A stretch of DNA of 64,000 bases, taken from positions 518,501-582,500 of the forward strand of contig JALIZF010001877.1 in NCBI GenBank assembly GCA_029948255.1, read 5' to 3'. Origin of the DNA: Telmatactis stephensoni. Lineage: Eukaryota > Cnidaria > Anthozoa > Actiniaria > Isophelliidae. The position numbers were made by a program, and so were the translations under genes. Position 1 is the first letter of the stretch; the number at the start of each line of letters is the position of its first letter. The notes beneath the pieces were generated by a model that did not search any database, was not told the DNA's origin, and saw only the letters and a program-made list of their open reading frames with translations. This document shows, piece after piece, positions 46,201 through 57,700 of this stretch.

Positions 46201-47400
46201 ATAACTAGTGGCCATTAATCGCCATTTTTGCATCCGAAAGACTTTGGTATGCGGGTCAAAGTATGATATTGCAGTGCTTAGTTTGTTCGCCGATGGATTA
46301 ATACAAGTTAAGATTCCAGAGAAGGTGGATTCCAGAGAAGGATAAAGTCCTGTTCAACAGAGTGGAAAAGTTGATGGAAAATCCAAATTTGCAAGTAAGC
46401 TTGAACAAGGCATCGTCAAAAAAATTGACTGAAACATTTGAAAGAATCGACATTTCTATTGAATGTTGTGTGAAACATTAAACTTAGCAGTGACCTACTA
46501 AATCATAAATCCAGCACTGTAAAAAAGGAATCACTTAGTTTAAAGGCAAATAAACTAATATATGTCCATGAGGAAAATGCTTCCCCTTAAATCAAAATGC
46601 CCTTATCTTATAAAGTAAATAATGATTTTAATAATTATATTAAAATTGTTTATTACAAAATTATTTTATATATTTCTATAGGTCTACATTGCATTTTAAT
46701 ATTTGCCTTTTTCATACAGTACACAAACAAGATGTTCAACACTGCATTGAAGGATGACATGTGTGATAAGTTATGCATATACCATAGAATTCATAATGAC
46801 GATTCTCTGACCAATTTTACTCATAATTTTGATTCCAATCAAAATCTTAATGGCTTACATGTCAATTGAATAAAAACAGAAAACCTAAAATTTTGTTAAT
46901 AACAGTTAATAACAATAATAGTTTAACAGGTTAAAGGACTATATAAACAATTTCAATACTTTATTAAATGTCAAACTGCTAAGTTAAGGTAAAAGCTTGC
47001 TGATAATTGACTTGCATATTTATTGACTTACCAACATACAGTTTGGCATACAATACCATATTGTATGCCAAGCTTCTACAATAGGGTACAAGCTTACTTT
47101 CTTATTGAATTACTGACATACAGTAATAACTTTCCATTTTAATGTGTAACAGGCTTAAATAAGGTCTAATGTAGACTAGTACTACATTTTTTTGTCATTT
47201 TGAGTACAATGTAATGATGTTCTTGATTGCATTTAATTGTCTTAAGCCGCCTTAAGATACCTTAGGCTGGCTTAAGCCGCACTAAGCCGCCTTAAGCCAC
47301 ACTGAGACGCCGGCAAATTTTCCCTCAAAAATCCTTAAGCCGCCTTAAGCTGCCCTTAGCCGCGGCAGCTTAAGGCGTCTTTTGGGCCTGGAGTAGGCCT
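43274..47400. mobile_element. 4.1-kb element with inverted ends and CTTAAGCCGC subterminal repeats
   Basis: The ends AGGCCTACTCCGGGTCCAAA and TTTGGGCCTGGAGTAGGCCT are near-perfect complements. TTAGTT stands directly outside both ends (43268-43273 and 47401-47406), a 6-bp target duplication. Both ends carry clusters of CTTAAGCCGC and variants, as transposase-binding subterminal repeats often look; that role is inference. The interior has only short frames (up to about 110 codons), so it appears non-autonomous. It contains another inverted repeat (44715-45880). Confidence 0.85.
44715..45880. repeat. Inverted repeat inside the 4.1-kb element
   Basis: CTGGTCTGTGGCAAATGTTG (left) and CAAACATTTGCCACAGACCAG (right) open two arms of about 265 bp. 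Inner blocks are GAGGATCGTGAACTTTGTAAGCC and its complement GGCTTACAAAGTTCACGATCC. The arms differ by scattered substitutions. Confidence 0.85.
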
Positions 47401-47771
47401 TTAGTTATTTGCTAGGGCTAATCTATCATTCTATTTTTTTACGCTTCACTTATTGAATATGTAATGGTACAACAAAGGTGTTTTTGATATAAACCGCTCG
47501 ATAGTCTTATTTTTGCCTTTTTATTGAGTAAAGGCCTTGACACGTGTCCACCATTGCAATGGTATGAGCAACGTTGCGGTGAAAATTGCAAAAACAGTAG
47601 AACTTTTTCCTAAATTGTTGTTTTCGATGTTGTAGAAAAGGTTGCAAAAGAAGTTGTCTCATTAAGAGATTTCTTATCCCTGAATGCAGCAATGACGTAG
47701 TTACCTTGGGTTGTACAGTACGTTACGTCGTAACCACGTATTAATTTGTTGATGAAAATCTAACAGTGAAG

Positions 47772-48815
47772 TTAAGAAACATTTGAATTGTAAGCCTTAA
47801 AACGAGTCATTGTAATTGGAGCACAGCTATCTCGCAAGTATTTGACATGCATGGAGTAAGTTTTCTTTCTTTTCAGTCCCAAGCATCCCTTGATTTTCTG
47901 TCTTATCGGTCGATAGCTCCACAGTACGAGAAAGGGGTTCGCCAGGGAATACAATGACAAGAACATATAGCTGCCTTGGAGAGTTTGTTGGATAATTTTA
48001 CTAGAAGGCAAATTTAATGTCACAAAGAACACACCCATAGGTATAGTGTACGCCATTAGAAGAAGCACTGTTATGCCAGTTAAAGTCATGGCACTTTTTA
48101 AAGCTTTGACAGATTTATCGTAGCTGAACATCTTAGTAGCTTTAGCTGCTCTGAGATAACGCAGAGTCAGATAGCAAGCTATAGATATGACGACAATAGG
48201 AGGAACCGCGAATGCAAGGAAATATTTCTTGGATTCTAGAGTCAAATGTTTTAGGCACAAACTATCACAGTGATTTGATTCCATTATGTTGATAAAGGTA
48301 ATGATCTCTGGAATAGAAAACATTAATGCTATTATCCATGTTAAATATATGATTCTCTTAGATAACGTAGTTGAGGGAGACCTAAGAGGAAAGACCATAC
48401 ACCAGTAGCGCTCCACTACAATGTAAATCAGTTGATAAAAACCAGCTATCATCATTATCTCTCTCAGAAGGCAAATTCCAAAACAGAGTAAGCTTGGATC
48501 GCAAAGTTTATACTGGATAACCACAGTTAGTGCTACAAAGGTTATACATTCTGTGGTGTTGGCGATCGATTGATGAATGATGAAGAAATACGTTGTAGAA
48601 TGAGATCTTGACAGATACCTCAGCATGTTATGTCGATTAGACTTGGCGTGTTTTTGCTCCATTTTGTTCATCTTGTACGATGTATAGGTAACCATGCCAT
48701 TAAGCACGATTGCTAGGATACCAACAACAGCAATTATGGAACTCGTCCCCACGCTAAATATCGTTGGGTTGCCATGGTAACAGGCTAACCCTTGGCTGGA
48801 GTTGTTTGTCTTCAT
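47772..48815 (-). CDS. Orphan rhodopsin-type (class A) GPCR, single coding exon, 347 aa
   Basis: A seven-helix receptor of the plasma membrane; the ligand cannot be told. An N-glycosylation site (Asn4-Asn5-Ser6) opens the N-terminus. Helix 1 (about 23-47) has the conserved Asn39. Helix 3 begins with Cys111, 25 residues before the ERY arginine Arg136, and can pair with Cys183 or Cys187 in the second extracellular loop. Trp160 marks helix 4 and Pro259 helix 6. Departures from the consensus: the helix-2 aspartate position reads IANTT, CWxP is AYTIP, and NPxxY is NPFLVLW (293-299). I start at ATG 48815; the open frame extends to a TTG at 48830, but a TTACAG acceptor ends at 48837, so a 5' untranslated exon upstream is likely. 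Many cnidarian GPCRs of this type are single-exon; subfamily not assigned. Confidence 0.9.
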   Translation of the reverse strand: MKTNNSSQGLACYHGNPTIFSVGTSSIIAVVGILAIVLNGMVTYTSYKMNKMEQKHAKSNRHNMLRYLSRSHSTTYFFIIHQSIANTTECITFVALTVVIQYKLCDPSLLCFGICLLREIMMIAGFYQLIYIVVERYWCMVFPLRSPSTTLSKRIIYLTWIIALMFSIPEIITFINIMESNHCDSLCLKHLTLESKKYFLAFAVPPIVVISIACYLTLRYLRAAKATKMFSYDKSVKALKSAMTLTGITVLLLMAYTIPMGVFFVTLNLPSSKIIQQTLQGSYMFLSLYSLANPFLVLWSYRPIRQKIKGCLGLKRKKTYSMHVKYLRDSCAPITMTRFKAYNSNVS

Positions 48816-50158
48816 ATCAAAAATCGGCAAAGCAACCTGTAACCAAAAAATTGAAACAATTTACAACTTAGGTCTGAAAATAGATAAGTAGTTCTATTTT
48901 GATCCTAACATCCTGAAATCCTTTGGACTAAAGTTTTGCATGATAAACTGAGCAGGGAGGATTGAGAGAGAGGACTAATTCTTAGGGTAGTTTCAACAAA
49001 TGCGAGTTATTTGTCTTTATTGTATAGTTAATAAACAATGTACGTAAGAAAGGTAAAGGAGGTAACTGTGGTGGTCACGTGATTCTTCAAAAACTGGAAA
49101 ATGGACTACTGCCGGCCTCTAAGATTTCACGAAAATCTTTCTTTATCCCGTGTTACCGATAATATTTTGTAGTGTAATTACACACAGTGTTTCTCTTTGT
49201 AAGGTTAGAATGGCAATAATTCTTTTTCTAGGTGGAAAATGGACACAATGGAGATTGTCAATATACTGCAAGAACCATCTTTCTTCGTTCTGTCTTTTTT
49301 TCCTATTTCTGCAAGTGTGGTCAAGAGTAGAGTGGTATTTCAAGTTTTAATTTCCCTTACAATCAATGTGTGTGTGTGACGTCATTGTAAGGCTTTTTTT
49401 GCAGGCGTATTGAATATTTTAATGTTGTTCTGGAATGAAAATATTATTCTCTGTTATACCACTTTTGTTATAGGATAAATAACGCCAGTCACTCGTTGCA
49501 TTCTTAAACATAAATATTTTGAAGTTTATTAAATTCGAATCAGTTATTGCAAGATTACAGTAAAATAGAATTGCCAAATTTTTTCGTAACTTGCAGGAAA
49601 AATTGTCTTTTTCAGTGAGCATACGTGCAAGCAATTTACAAAATAAGCATTAAGTTCACCATAACTTGATTTGAAAAAAAATCAGTAATTTTGTGTGTGA
49701 AATATCATCGGCTACTTACCAAAATCGCCGCTGCAGTTTACCGATATACTAATATATACTGACCCTAAAACACAGAAAAATTTGCAAAAGTTTGTATTGG
49801 AATTGGTGGACACATAAAATACACCTAAAACCCTTATAATATAATAATCTCCCTGCTCGTTCCCTCTCCGACCAACTAGCCAGGCAAATATCTTGAAGTA
49901 ATGCACGCCTCTAGCAGACTATGTTCTTCTCGATTTACCTTAATTCCTCTGATCTGGAAATGAGTTTTTGTTCTCTTTAAACAGCTAGCTTGACTTGGAA
50001 GAGCTGAGCACGAAAGACCTGTCCTACCGATCGACCTCAAGTAACGATGAACGGCTACACGCGGTCGAATTCTGTTTGATGTCATAATGACTTGAAATTA
50101 ATGTTTGCTATTTGACTTGGTACCATAAGGCCATAGATCGTACGTCCTAGGATGCCAG

Positions 50159-50211
50159 TCGCCTAGGATACCACTTAGCAACGCACGTCGCCTAGGATAC
50201 CACTTAGCAAC
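50159..50211. repeat. Two tandem copies of a 29-bp unit
   Basis: TCGCCTAGGATACCACTTAG plus CAAC repeats with a period of 29 bases. A third, partial TCCTAGGATGCCAG stands just before. Confidence 0.85.
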
Positions 50212-50494
50212 CCCTTTTAATTTGTTTGCAAGGCGCTCGTTTAATTAAGCACAATTTAGACCAGAACTGATTAATCAAAAAGATTTGTATTTGGAATGCG
50301 AGGAAAATGAAGAATAGTTTGATTAATCATGGTAATATTTAACCTTTTTGTTTATTTGGTATCAAGATGAGTCAGTTTATATTGCGGAAGAGACGAATTC
50401 TAGAAATTTTAGATAGCTTTTACCAGTATCGAAAAAACTTTTTTAGCGTAAATATATCTCACTTCATTACAAGATCAGAGGGCGATTTGTCTCT

Positions 50495-50590
50495 TGGTGC
50501 GCTCTTTACCTCCTCTTTCCATCAGTGTTCCGTATTAAGGCGAACTGTAGCTTCACGGAATGGAAAGAAGTCGAAACAAGTGTGAGGTTC
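50495..50590 (-). repeat. SINE family 2 tail fragment
   Basis: GTGCGCTCTTTACCTCCTCT, CCATCAGTGTTCCG and GGAAAGAAGTCGAAACAAG match 34825-34920. The tRNA-like head is missing. Confidence 0.7.
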
Positions 50591-51764
50591 CAGATACAAC
50601 CTTAGGGGATACCATTAGTCGGTTCATTAGGGAGGCTGTCTGTTCATTGACCTGAGTGAAAATACCAACAAAGACACAACCTGTATAGATACTTATAAAA
50701 GAACTGAATTATTAATGGTGTAATAATAAGTGGCGGTAGTTATGAAGATCGAGTCTATATTCTTATATCAACAATATTCAAGTAGCCAAGTCCTCTTCAT
50801 TGACCTTGTGAGACATATGATTGAATAAGTTAAGGTAAGTTATTAGACACACTTGGTGATACGTAGTTTTTTTTTTTATTCCAACACAATGTTTTTCTTA
50901 AGCTTTAAGTAATGTTTTCAATTGTATAGTAATTTTATGATAGTAATTATATTGAATTTACAAGAAAAACAGGGTAAATTGTGTCGATGTCACTCTTAAA
51001 CATGCCTTCATTCTTTTGGAACTTCAGTAAGTGAAAACGTTCACGCATGTCTCATGCCCTAGTGTGCCCTAGTGCAACAAGTCTTGAAACCAAATGAACA
51101 ACTGTTGTACATCAGGTATAATTCACAATTCACGTGTTTGTACTGTATACATCTCAGGGATTGACGAGGGCATGGCCACCTATGGAGACACAATATGGCT
51201 GCATGAACGGGGGGGTGGGGGAACTTTATAACCCACCCTAAGACATGCGATTGTCTTTGCTTAAAGGTGCTGGCACTGTGCAATGATTTATTTCTGACAA
51301 GCTTGGCTATTGATTTCATCAAGAATGTTAGAGATCCTCGGTTCTAGCTTTGCTCCCTTCCAAACAAGACAAAAGTGTCCATTATTTTTGACAACTGTAA
51401 TTGTTGTCCCCAGTGATAGCAGTAGTACCTCTACACCTTCCTGCATGGGTCCGCTTAATAGAGATTACTGCTAATTAGAGGTTAATAGAGTGGTTTTACT
51501 TTACCCGTGAAATATATAAAGGCTAATACACACTAGAATATTGTAATTCTGTTGTTTTCTATAATTATGTCTATTTGACTATATTACAATTTATACTATT
51601 ACAATTATACTTAAGGTAAATGAGACACGTGGGTCGGTGGGCAAAAAGGAGGGAAATTACCGAGCTAGGCAACTGCATACAGAGCCGCTCTACTGAGGCT
51701 AACTAGTGCATATTTACTTATAGCTATCTTTTTGTTGTTTCGTAGGTTTTGCCAGTTGTCGATA

Positions 51765-54700
51765 ATGAATGCCTTTCTACTCGTTTCTTTGTTTATTGCT
51801 TTTGGTAAGTATTAACATGGTCCGTCGCTTTGCATGGTTAGAACAAGCCCCTTCCCACAGAACTAGGGAAGGTAGCTGATGAGACGGGAGTGAGAACTTT
51901 TCCCTCTTCCTTCCATTACCCCTCCTGACATAAAGATAAAAACCTACGAGCCAGTCGATGCAGCTATCATATGGAATCGCTTTGCTATCACTGCAGTCGT
52001 TAGCTAGTGTAGTTTCCATGTAATCGCTGCGATCATCGATCGCGACTCTGCTGCGACCAAGCTTAAGCAAGAATCCAGTCACGTTGTTGTATTCTCTCTA
52101 TATGATCAGCCTTTGGTGAATGCTTTTGACAATGTTTCTATCAAAAATCCCCTCAGTTATTTCACGATTTCTTAGTTTTAGTTACTGAATTCTATATTTT
52201 CATTGCCGTTACTTCCAAAAGGAACTCAAAGAGATACGATAGAACCAAACTGCTATGACGGTTTACGTTTCAAAGTTCGGTTCTTTCTTGCTTACGCTGA
52301 CGTCTAAGAATTTCATCCTTTTTAACGGTAAACTGCGACATCTTGTTGTTTGACTGTGAACGTTTTCTTTAATTTGACAGATGCATGGACCAAATTTTGT
52401 TAGGTTTTACATAAAATTGGCATTCTTATTTATTTGGGTAACGGGTTCGAGCTCTGCTTTCGTCCAGAACATTCCTTTCCTTTTCTTTTCTTTTTTTCTT
52501 TTTATAGATTCTATTTTTTTCCCTTATTTTCTTTGGTTTAAAAAACTTATCCTCGATGAAGAAAACTACCTAAGAAAATTTTTTTTAGCTTTCCGTTCAT
52601 GCATTCAAATTTTGCGCAAATTCATTACCGTAATAGAAAATCCCTGAAATAAACTAGTCATGCCACAGGAAGCCCGGCTTTTAAGAGTCGTAAATGAATA
52701 AATAAATCAATAACACTGATACGTTTATGCAATTTTCTATCAAATTGCTAGCAGTTACGATTATCGGAAGCGTCTCGTTTCAAATCTCAGCACAGGAAAC
52801 CCAAAGTACTTTCAATCAATTATATTGATTTACGATTCTTAAAATCCGGGCTCCCTGTGGTCATAGCAATATTTTATTGAGATAAATACACTAAAATGTG
52901 ATTGAACTTTGTTTCAGAATTTACGAGCCCCATGCAATTTGAATTCCAACCGCTTCTTTGCGTTAGCTCGTACATGTACATGTATCTATATATAACACCA
53001 ATAAATTTCTTATATCTACTTAACTAAATTATTAGACTAGGCGCATTTTCGAAAAATCAAACACCTGGAGGCATTTTGGGTTAGAAGCACAGGTAGCCCA
53101 GCCACTTCTCCTGACGATGTTTATTTTAATAATTTATTTACTATTTTATTGATACACTAAAAAGACAAAAAATGCGCGCGCTTGTTTTAATTTGCTTGGC
53201 GCGCGTGCTCTTGTTATGCATGGGTTTCCTGTGGTAATATCCTTCCGATATCCCACGGGACGAGCGCGCGCTTGTTGTGAATGTGTTGCCTGTGGCGATC
53301 CCGCGGGACAAAGCTACTTTGTGAGAAGGTATGAAACACGGTCACGTGACAAAATACATTTTCGCTTGTATTTCACCAGCTAAGAAAGAAAATTTCGATT
53401 TTTCTTCGAATATGTAAACAAAGTATTTATGTCCAAACAACTTAAACGTTTGAGCGTTCAGTTTGTTATTTGACGAGAATTTCACCTGGGAAGCTTTGAC
53501 TCGCGATGGACGTATGTGTGCCCCAGGTTGGTTGGACACATTTCCGTGAAGCGCTCGGGATTTTTCACTCGTTGAGTTGACGAGGGACGTCGGATAGCTA
53601 TCGTGAGTACACGAGAGTTTTCCGAAATCTAAAAAAGTTCTCGGAATTTCATTAATGAAAAACGCTCACAAGTTTACTTGAAACGATGCTGGTTTTGGAC
53701 TACAAAATTACTTCTTGGAAGAAGTTTTTGAAAATTTCAAAAGTTTTATGTTCATACAAGACTTCGAAACAACTCTTCACTGTAAATGAGCGGACCTTCA
53801 AGGTATTTGAGATAGTTTTATGAGTGATTTTTTGAAGTTTTGTTGTGTCGCTCATAGCTTCATGTACAATGCTAACAGTTTTGGACTGCAAAAATTACTT
53901 TTTTGAAGTGTTTTAGGACGCTTCATAAGTTCACATAAGATTTCGAAACAATTATTTATATGAAATGAGCTGATTTTCAAAATTATTAAGCTAATGTTAA
54001 GGTCCGGTAATACGAGCAACAAAATGACTCAACTTGTCTCGCAACATTGCTGCGAAGCGAGTTGAAGAGCGATGCTGCCCGTTTTACCACCCGAAAACAA
54101 ACTTGTCTCGCAACAAAATAGTTTGTTGCAGGTTGAGAAATTTTGTTGCAGAAAGTAGAAGGTCGTTCTACTTCTTGCAACAAAATTTTAAAATGTTGCT
54201 CGTATTACCACCTCGGCTCAACTTGTGTTGCAGCAAATGATTTTAGGGGCCAATGAGAATACAGGATTCTTTCAACCTGCAACAATAATTTTGTTGCGAG
54301 ACAAGTTAAACAAATTGTCCTCGGGTGGTAAAACGGGCAGCATCGCTCTTCAACTCGCTTCGCAGCAATGTTGCGAGACAAGTTGAGTGATTTTGTTGCT
54401 CGTATTACCGTACCTTTAGGTATAAAATTTTGATTTTTTGTTGTGCATTTTGACACTCGGTCGGTGGTTCATTCTGACTCATAGAGAACAAAAACTTACT
54501 CCAGCTGAGAATTTGCAAAAAATATATTCAAGAAGATTGTAAGCAGTCCAGTTATAAACAGAAATAAAGTAAGTTTTGAAACTGTTATGTCTGTTTTGTT
54601 TTCTTGGGATTGAATTTGTTGGGCTTTGTATGTTGATCGATTTATCTGGCTTCGGCGGTGTATATATACACATCTACTATTTCAACCCATATCAATGAGG

Positions 54701-57700
54701 ATGGTTCCTTTACTCTTTTAATATTCTTGTAAACCAAATATCTTATCATTCCAGATTCAGTGGCTAGTGGGATTTTTTCCTTTTTCTGTGTACGGGAATG
54801 TCCACTTCACGGTACGTCCTAGCTTTTTTTTGCTTGCGTTCATCATCAATTAGGCTTATACCAGCTGTAGTTAAAACAGTTGTTGAATCTTTCTTTATAT
54901 CCTCTACCGAAACGGATTTTCCTTCGCATCTTCTATAAGTTTTCCATAACTTACAAGCCGAAATAACCAATTAAACTTAAGTAAGTTAATACTTTACTTA
55001 GCTAATACTTAGCTTATTTTCATGTGTCGATGTCCATAAGCTTATAATTTAAGTTAGATTATTACAAGGTCCAAACCTAACTTACCATAGACAACGACTA
55101 ACTTCTTCGGTATCTCCACTACAACTTGTTGACATGACTTTTTCTTATAAGTAGAATTTATAAACAAATAAATTTGTTTATACAACGCAACTAAGAAAAC
55201 TTGACAGATGTTTCAGCTTTTGAGCTTCGGAGACTGTTCGACTTACTTTACGATACTTCAACGAGTGAAAAATCCCGAGCGCTTCACGGAAATGTGTCCA
55301 ACCAACCTGGGGCACACATCCGTCCATCACGTGACCCGTGTTTCATACCTTCTCACAAACTACGCTTTGTCCCGCGGGATCGCCACAGGAAACCCATTCA
55401 CAACAAGCGCGCGATATTACCACAGGAAACCCATGCATAACAAGCGCGCGCGCCAAGCAAATTAAAACAAACGCTCGCATTTTTTTTTTTTTTTTTGTCT
55501 TTTTGATAAATTATTAAAATAAACATCCATTGTCAGGAGAAGTGGCTGGGCTGCCTGTGTTAGAAGCTGGTAACATAACTAGTCTAAACTGATTTTTCAT
55601 GCTGAATGCGAATATGACTGTTACCAAGACGTATTCTGCAATCTTATACGTGTAAATGACGTATTTTGTGAATTGCTACAGTCATTTCATACTAACGGCA
55701 TTTTCATGTAATTCCAAAAGTTCCCAAACTTAAAAACAATGACCACGACTGGCAAGAGAACATCAAATTCAGTAAAACTGTCAAGTTTGAAGGATATCAG
55801 CTGAAAAATCAAGGAGATGCGAATTTTCAAAAAACGTATGAAAAGACATGCACTTGTTGTTATGCAAGAGATACCAACGACTGAATTTCGATATTTGAAA
55901 ATTCACACTTGATTTTTCAACTTAAATCCTTCAAACTTCACAGCTTTACTGATGTGCTCTTTCCAGCTGTGGTCATTGTTTTTAGGTTTAGGAACTTTTG
56001 GAATTCCATGATAAAAGCTATGAAATCACTGTAGCCATACGTCATTTACACGTATAAGATTACAAAATACGTCTTAATCGGATTCAGCATGAAAAATTAG
56101 TTTAGAATATATATAGTTATTTTACCAGCTTCTACCCTAAAATACCTTCTGCACTTTTTGCGAGCGACTTTTTCAGTTTTGCGCCTAGTCTATGCGCGCT
56201 TGGGATTCCTGTGGTATATTCGTCCCAATCCCGCGGGACAATGTGCAGGACACAACTAGTATTTAGTTTTGTCCCGCGGGATCGCCATATGAAACCCATT
56301 CACAACAAGCGCGCGCTCGTCCCGCGGGATATCGGGACGATATTACCATGCATAACAAGCGCGCGCAAGCAAATTAAAACAAGCGCGCGCATTTTTTGTC
56401 TTTTTAGCGTATCAATAAAATTGTACATCGTCAGGAGAAGTGGCTAGGTGCTGCCTGTGGTCTATATTGCATTTCAAAATCATTATCACACGAAGAAAAT
56501 TTTCATTCGACTTTTCCAAAGACAGCTGGACCCCTGATACTCGGGTCATTTACGCCTCTAATATGCAACCGATAAAGGTGGAAAATCTCATCTACCAATA
56601 TGTGCTGGCGACGGGTCTGACTGTTAAATAAATAATAGATAATAAATCAGAATAAACAGACAAAAAAATGAATAAATGAAAGGAGATGGGGAGAGAAAAA
56701 GAGAGAACAATATGAACAAAAGAAGAGAAGAAAGAAACGGAAAACAAAAAGAAACCCAGATCATCATCATCATCATCATCATCATTATCATCTTCTTCTT
56801 CTTCTTCCAAATTACTCCACCTCTTTCTATTATGTATGTGAGTGGATGTATACTGAAGCATATTTGTGGGCAATACAATAGAAAGTATATTTTTGAATAA
56901 CAAAAGATTGTATTTCTCTTGGGAGAAAATCACTATTATTTGGACCACAAACATGGCTGCCATGAATTCCCTGTGTCATACCTAGTTGTATACTGCTATC
57001 GTAATATGCGGTGTAACAAACTAAAGTTATATTTTTGGTAATTCATACCTACAAATTTCTTTCTTTCAAAACAGCAAGAAGTCAAAAAAATGGTTTTGAT
57101 AAAAACTGTTTGGACGCACACAACAAGTATCGAGCAAAACACGGTTCACCGCCTTTAGTTTGGTCTGACTCTTTGGCTGCTGCAGCTCAAAGATGGGCCG
57201 ATACCCTGGCCAAGCGTGATGAATTTAAACATGATTATGACACTCTTAAAAAAGCAAATCAAGGAGAAAACCTGGCATATTTCACACCACCAAGGAATAA
57301 GTGCATGGGAGAAAAGAAATCCGAATGTGTTCAGTGTTCTGAAATGGTTAATGACTGGTACAAAGAAGTGAAGGATTTTGACTTCCGAACTGGGAAGGCT
57401 AAAACACCTGGCAAAGCGGTAGCACACTTCACACAGGTAAGGTGAATCTATTATTGAATTAAAAGAGTTTTATTTATAGCCGGGTTTATAGTTTAATTAT
57501 GATAACATTACAACAAAGAGCACAAGAAAACTACTATGTAGTTCTGGTAGTGATATTTATTTATTTATTTACTTTACTTAAACTAATAATAAATACGTAA
57601 TAAATAAATTAAAAAAGGATAAAAATATAAACCTGCACTGGTGAGGTACACGCAACATAGCTAGGCTCCAATTAAAGCATGCCCGATATAATGAAAATAA

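Larger units (their letters stand above)
48850..51750. other. Intergenic region between the GPCR and the CAP gene; little recognised
   Basis: The two genes diverge from here. I see no convincing exon. It contains a 29-bp tandem duplication (50159-50211) and a SINE family 2 tail (50495-50590). Promoters of both genes should lie here, but no specific element can be supported. Confidence 0.6.
53036..56195. repeat. Foldback element (host), split by a later insertion
   Basis: The right arm (about 55930-56195, ending TTTGCGCCTAGTCTA) is complementary to the left arm, which begins TAGACTAGGCGCATTTTC at 53036. The left arm is interrupted at 53087 and resumes at 55560 (CTGGTAACATAACTAG). A related copy sits at 9410-9845. 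Confidence 0.82.

Noticed and set aside
46597..46869. 90-codon frame inside the 4.1-kb element
   Set aside because: AT-rich, no transposase-like motif; weak.
56592..56963. 123-codon minus-strand frame with Glu/Asp run
   Set aside because: The acidic run is the ATC/TTC microsatellite read backwards; no other support.
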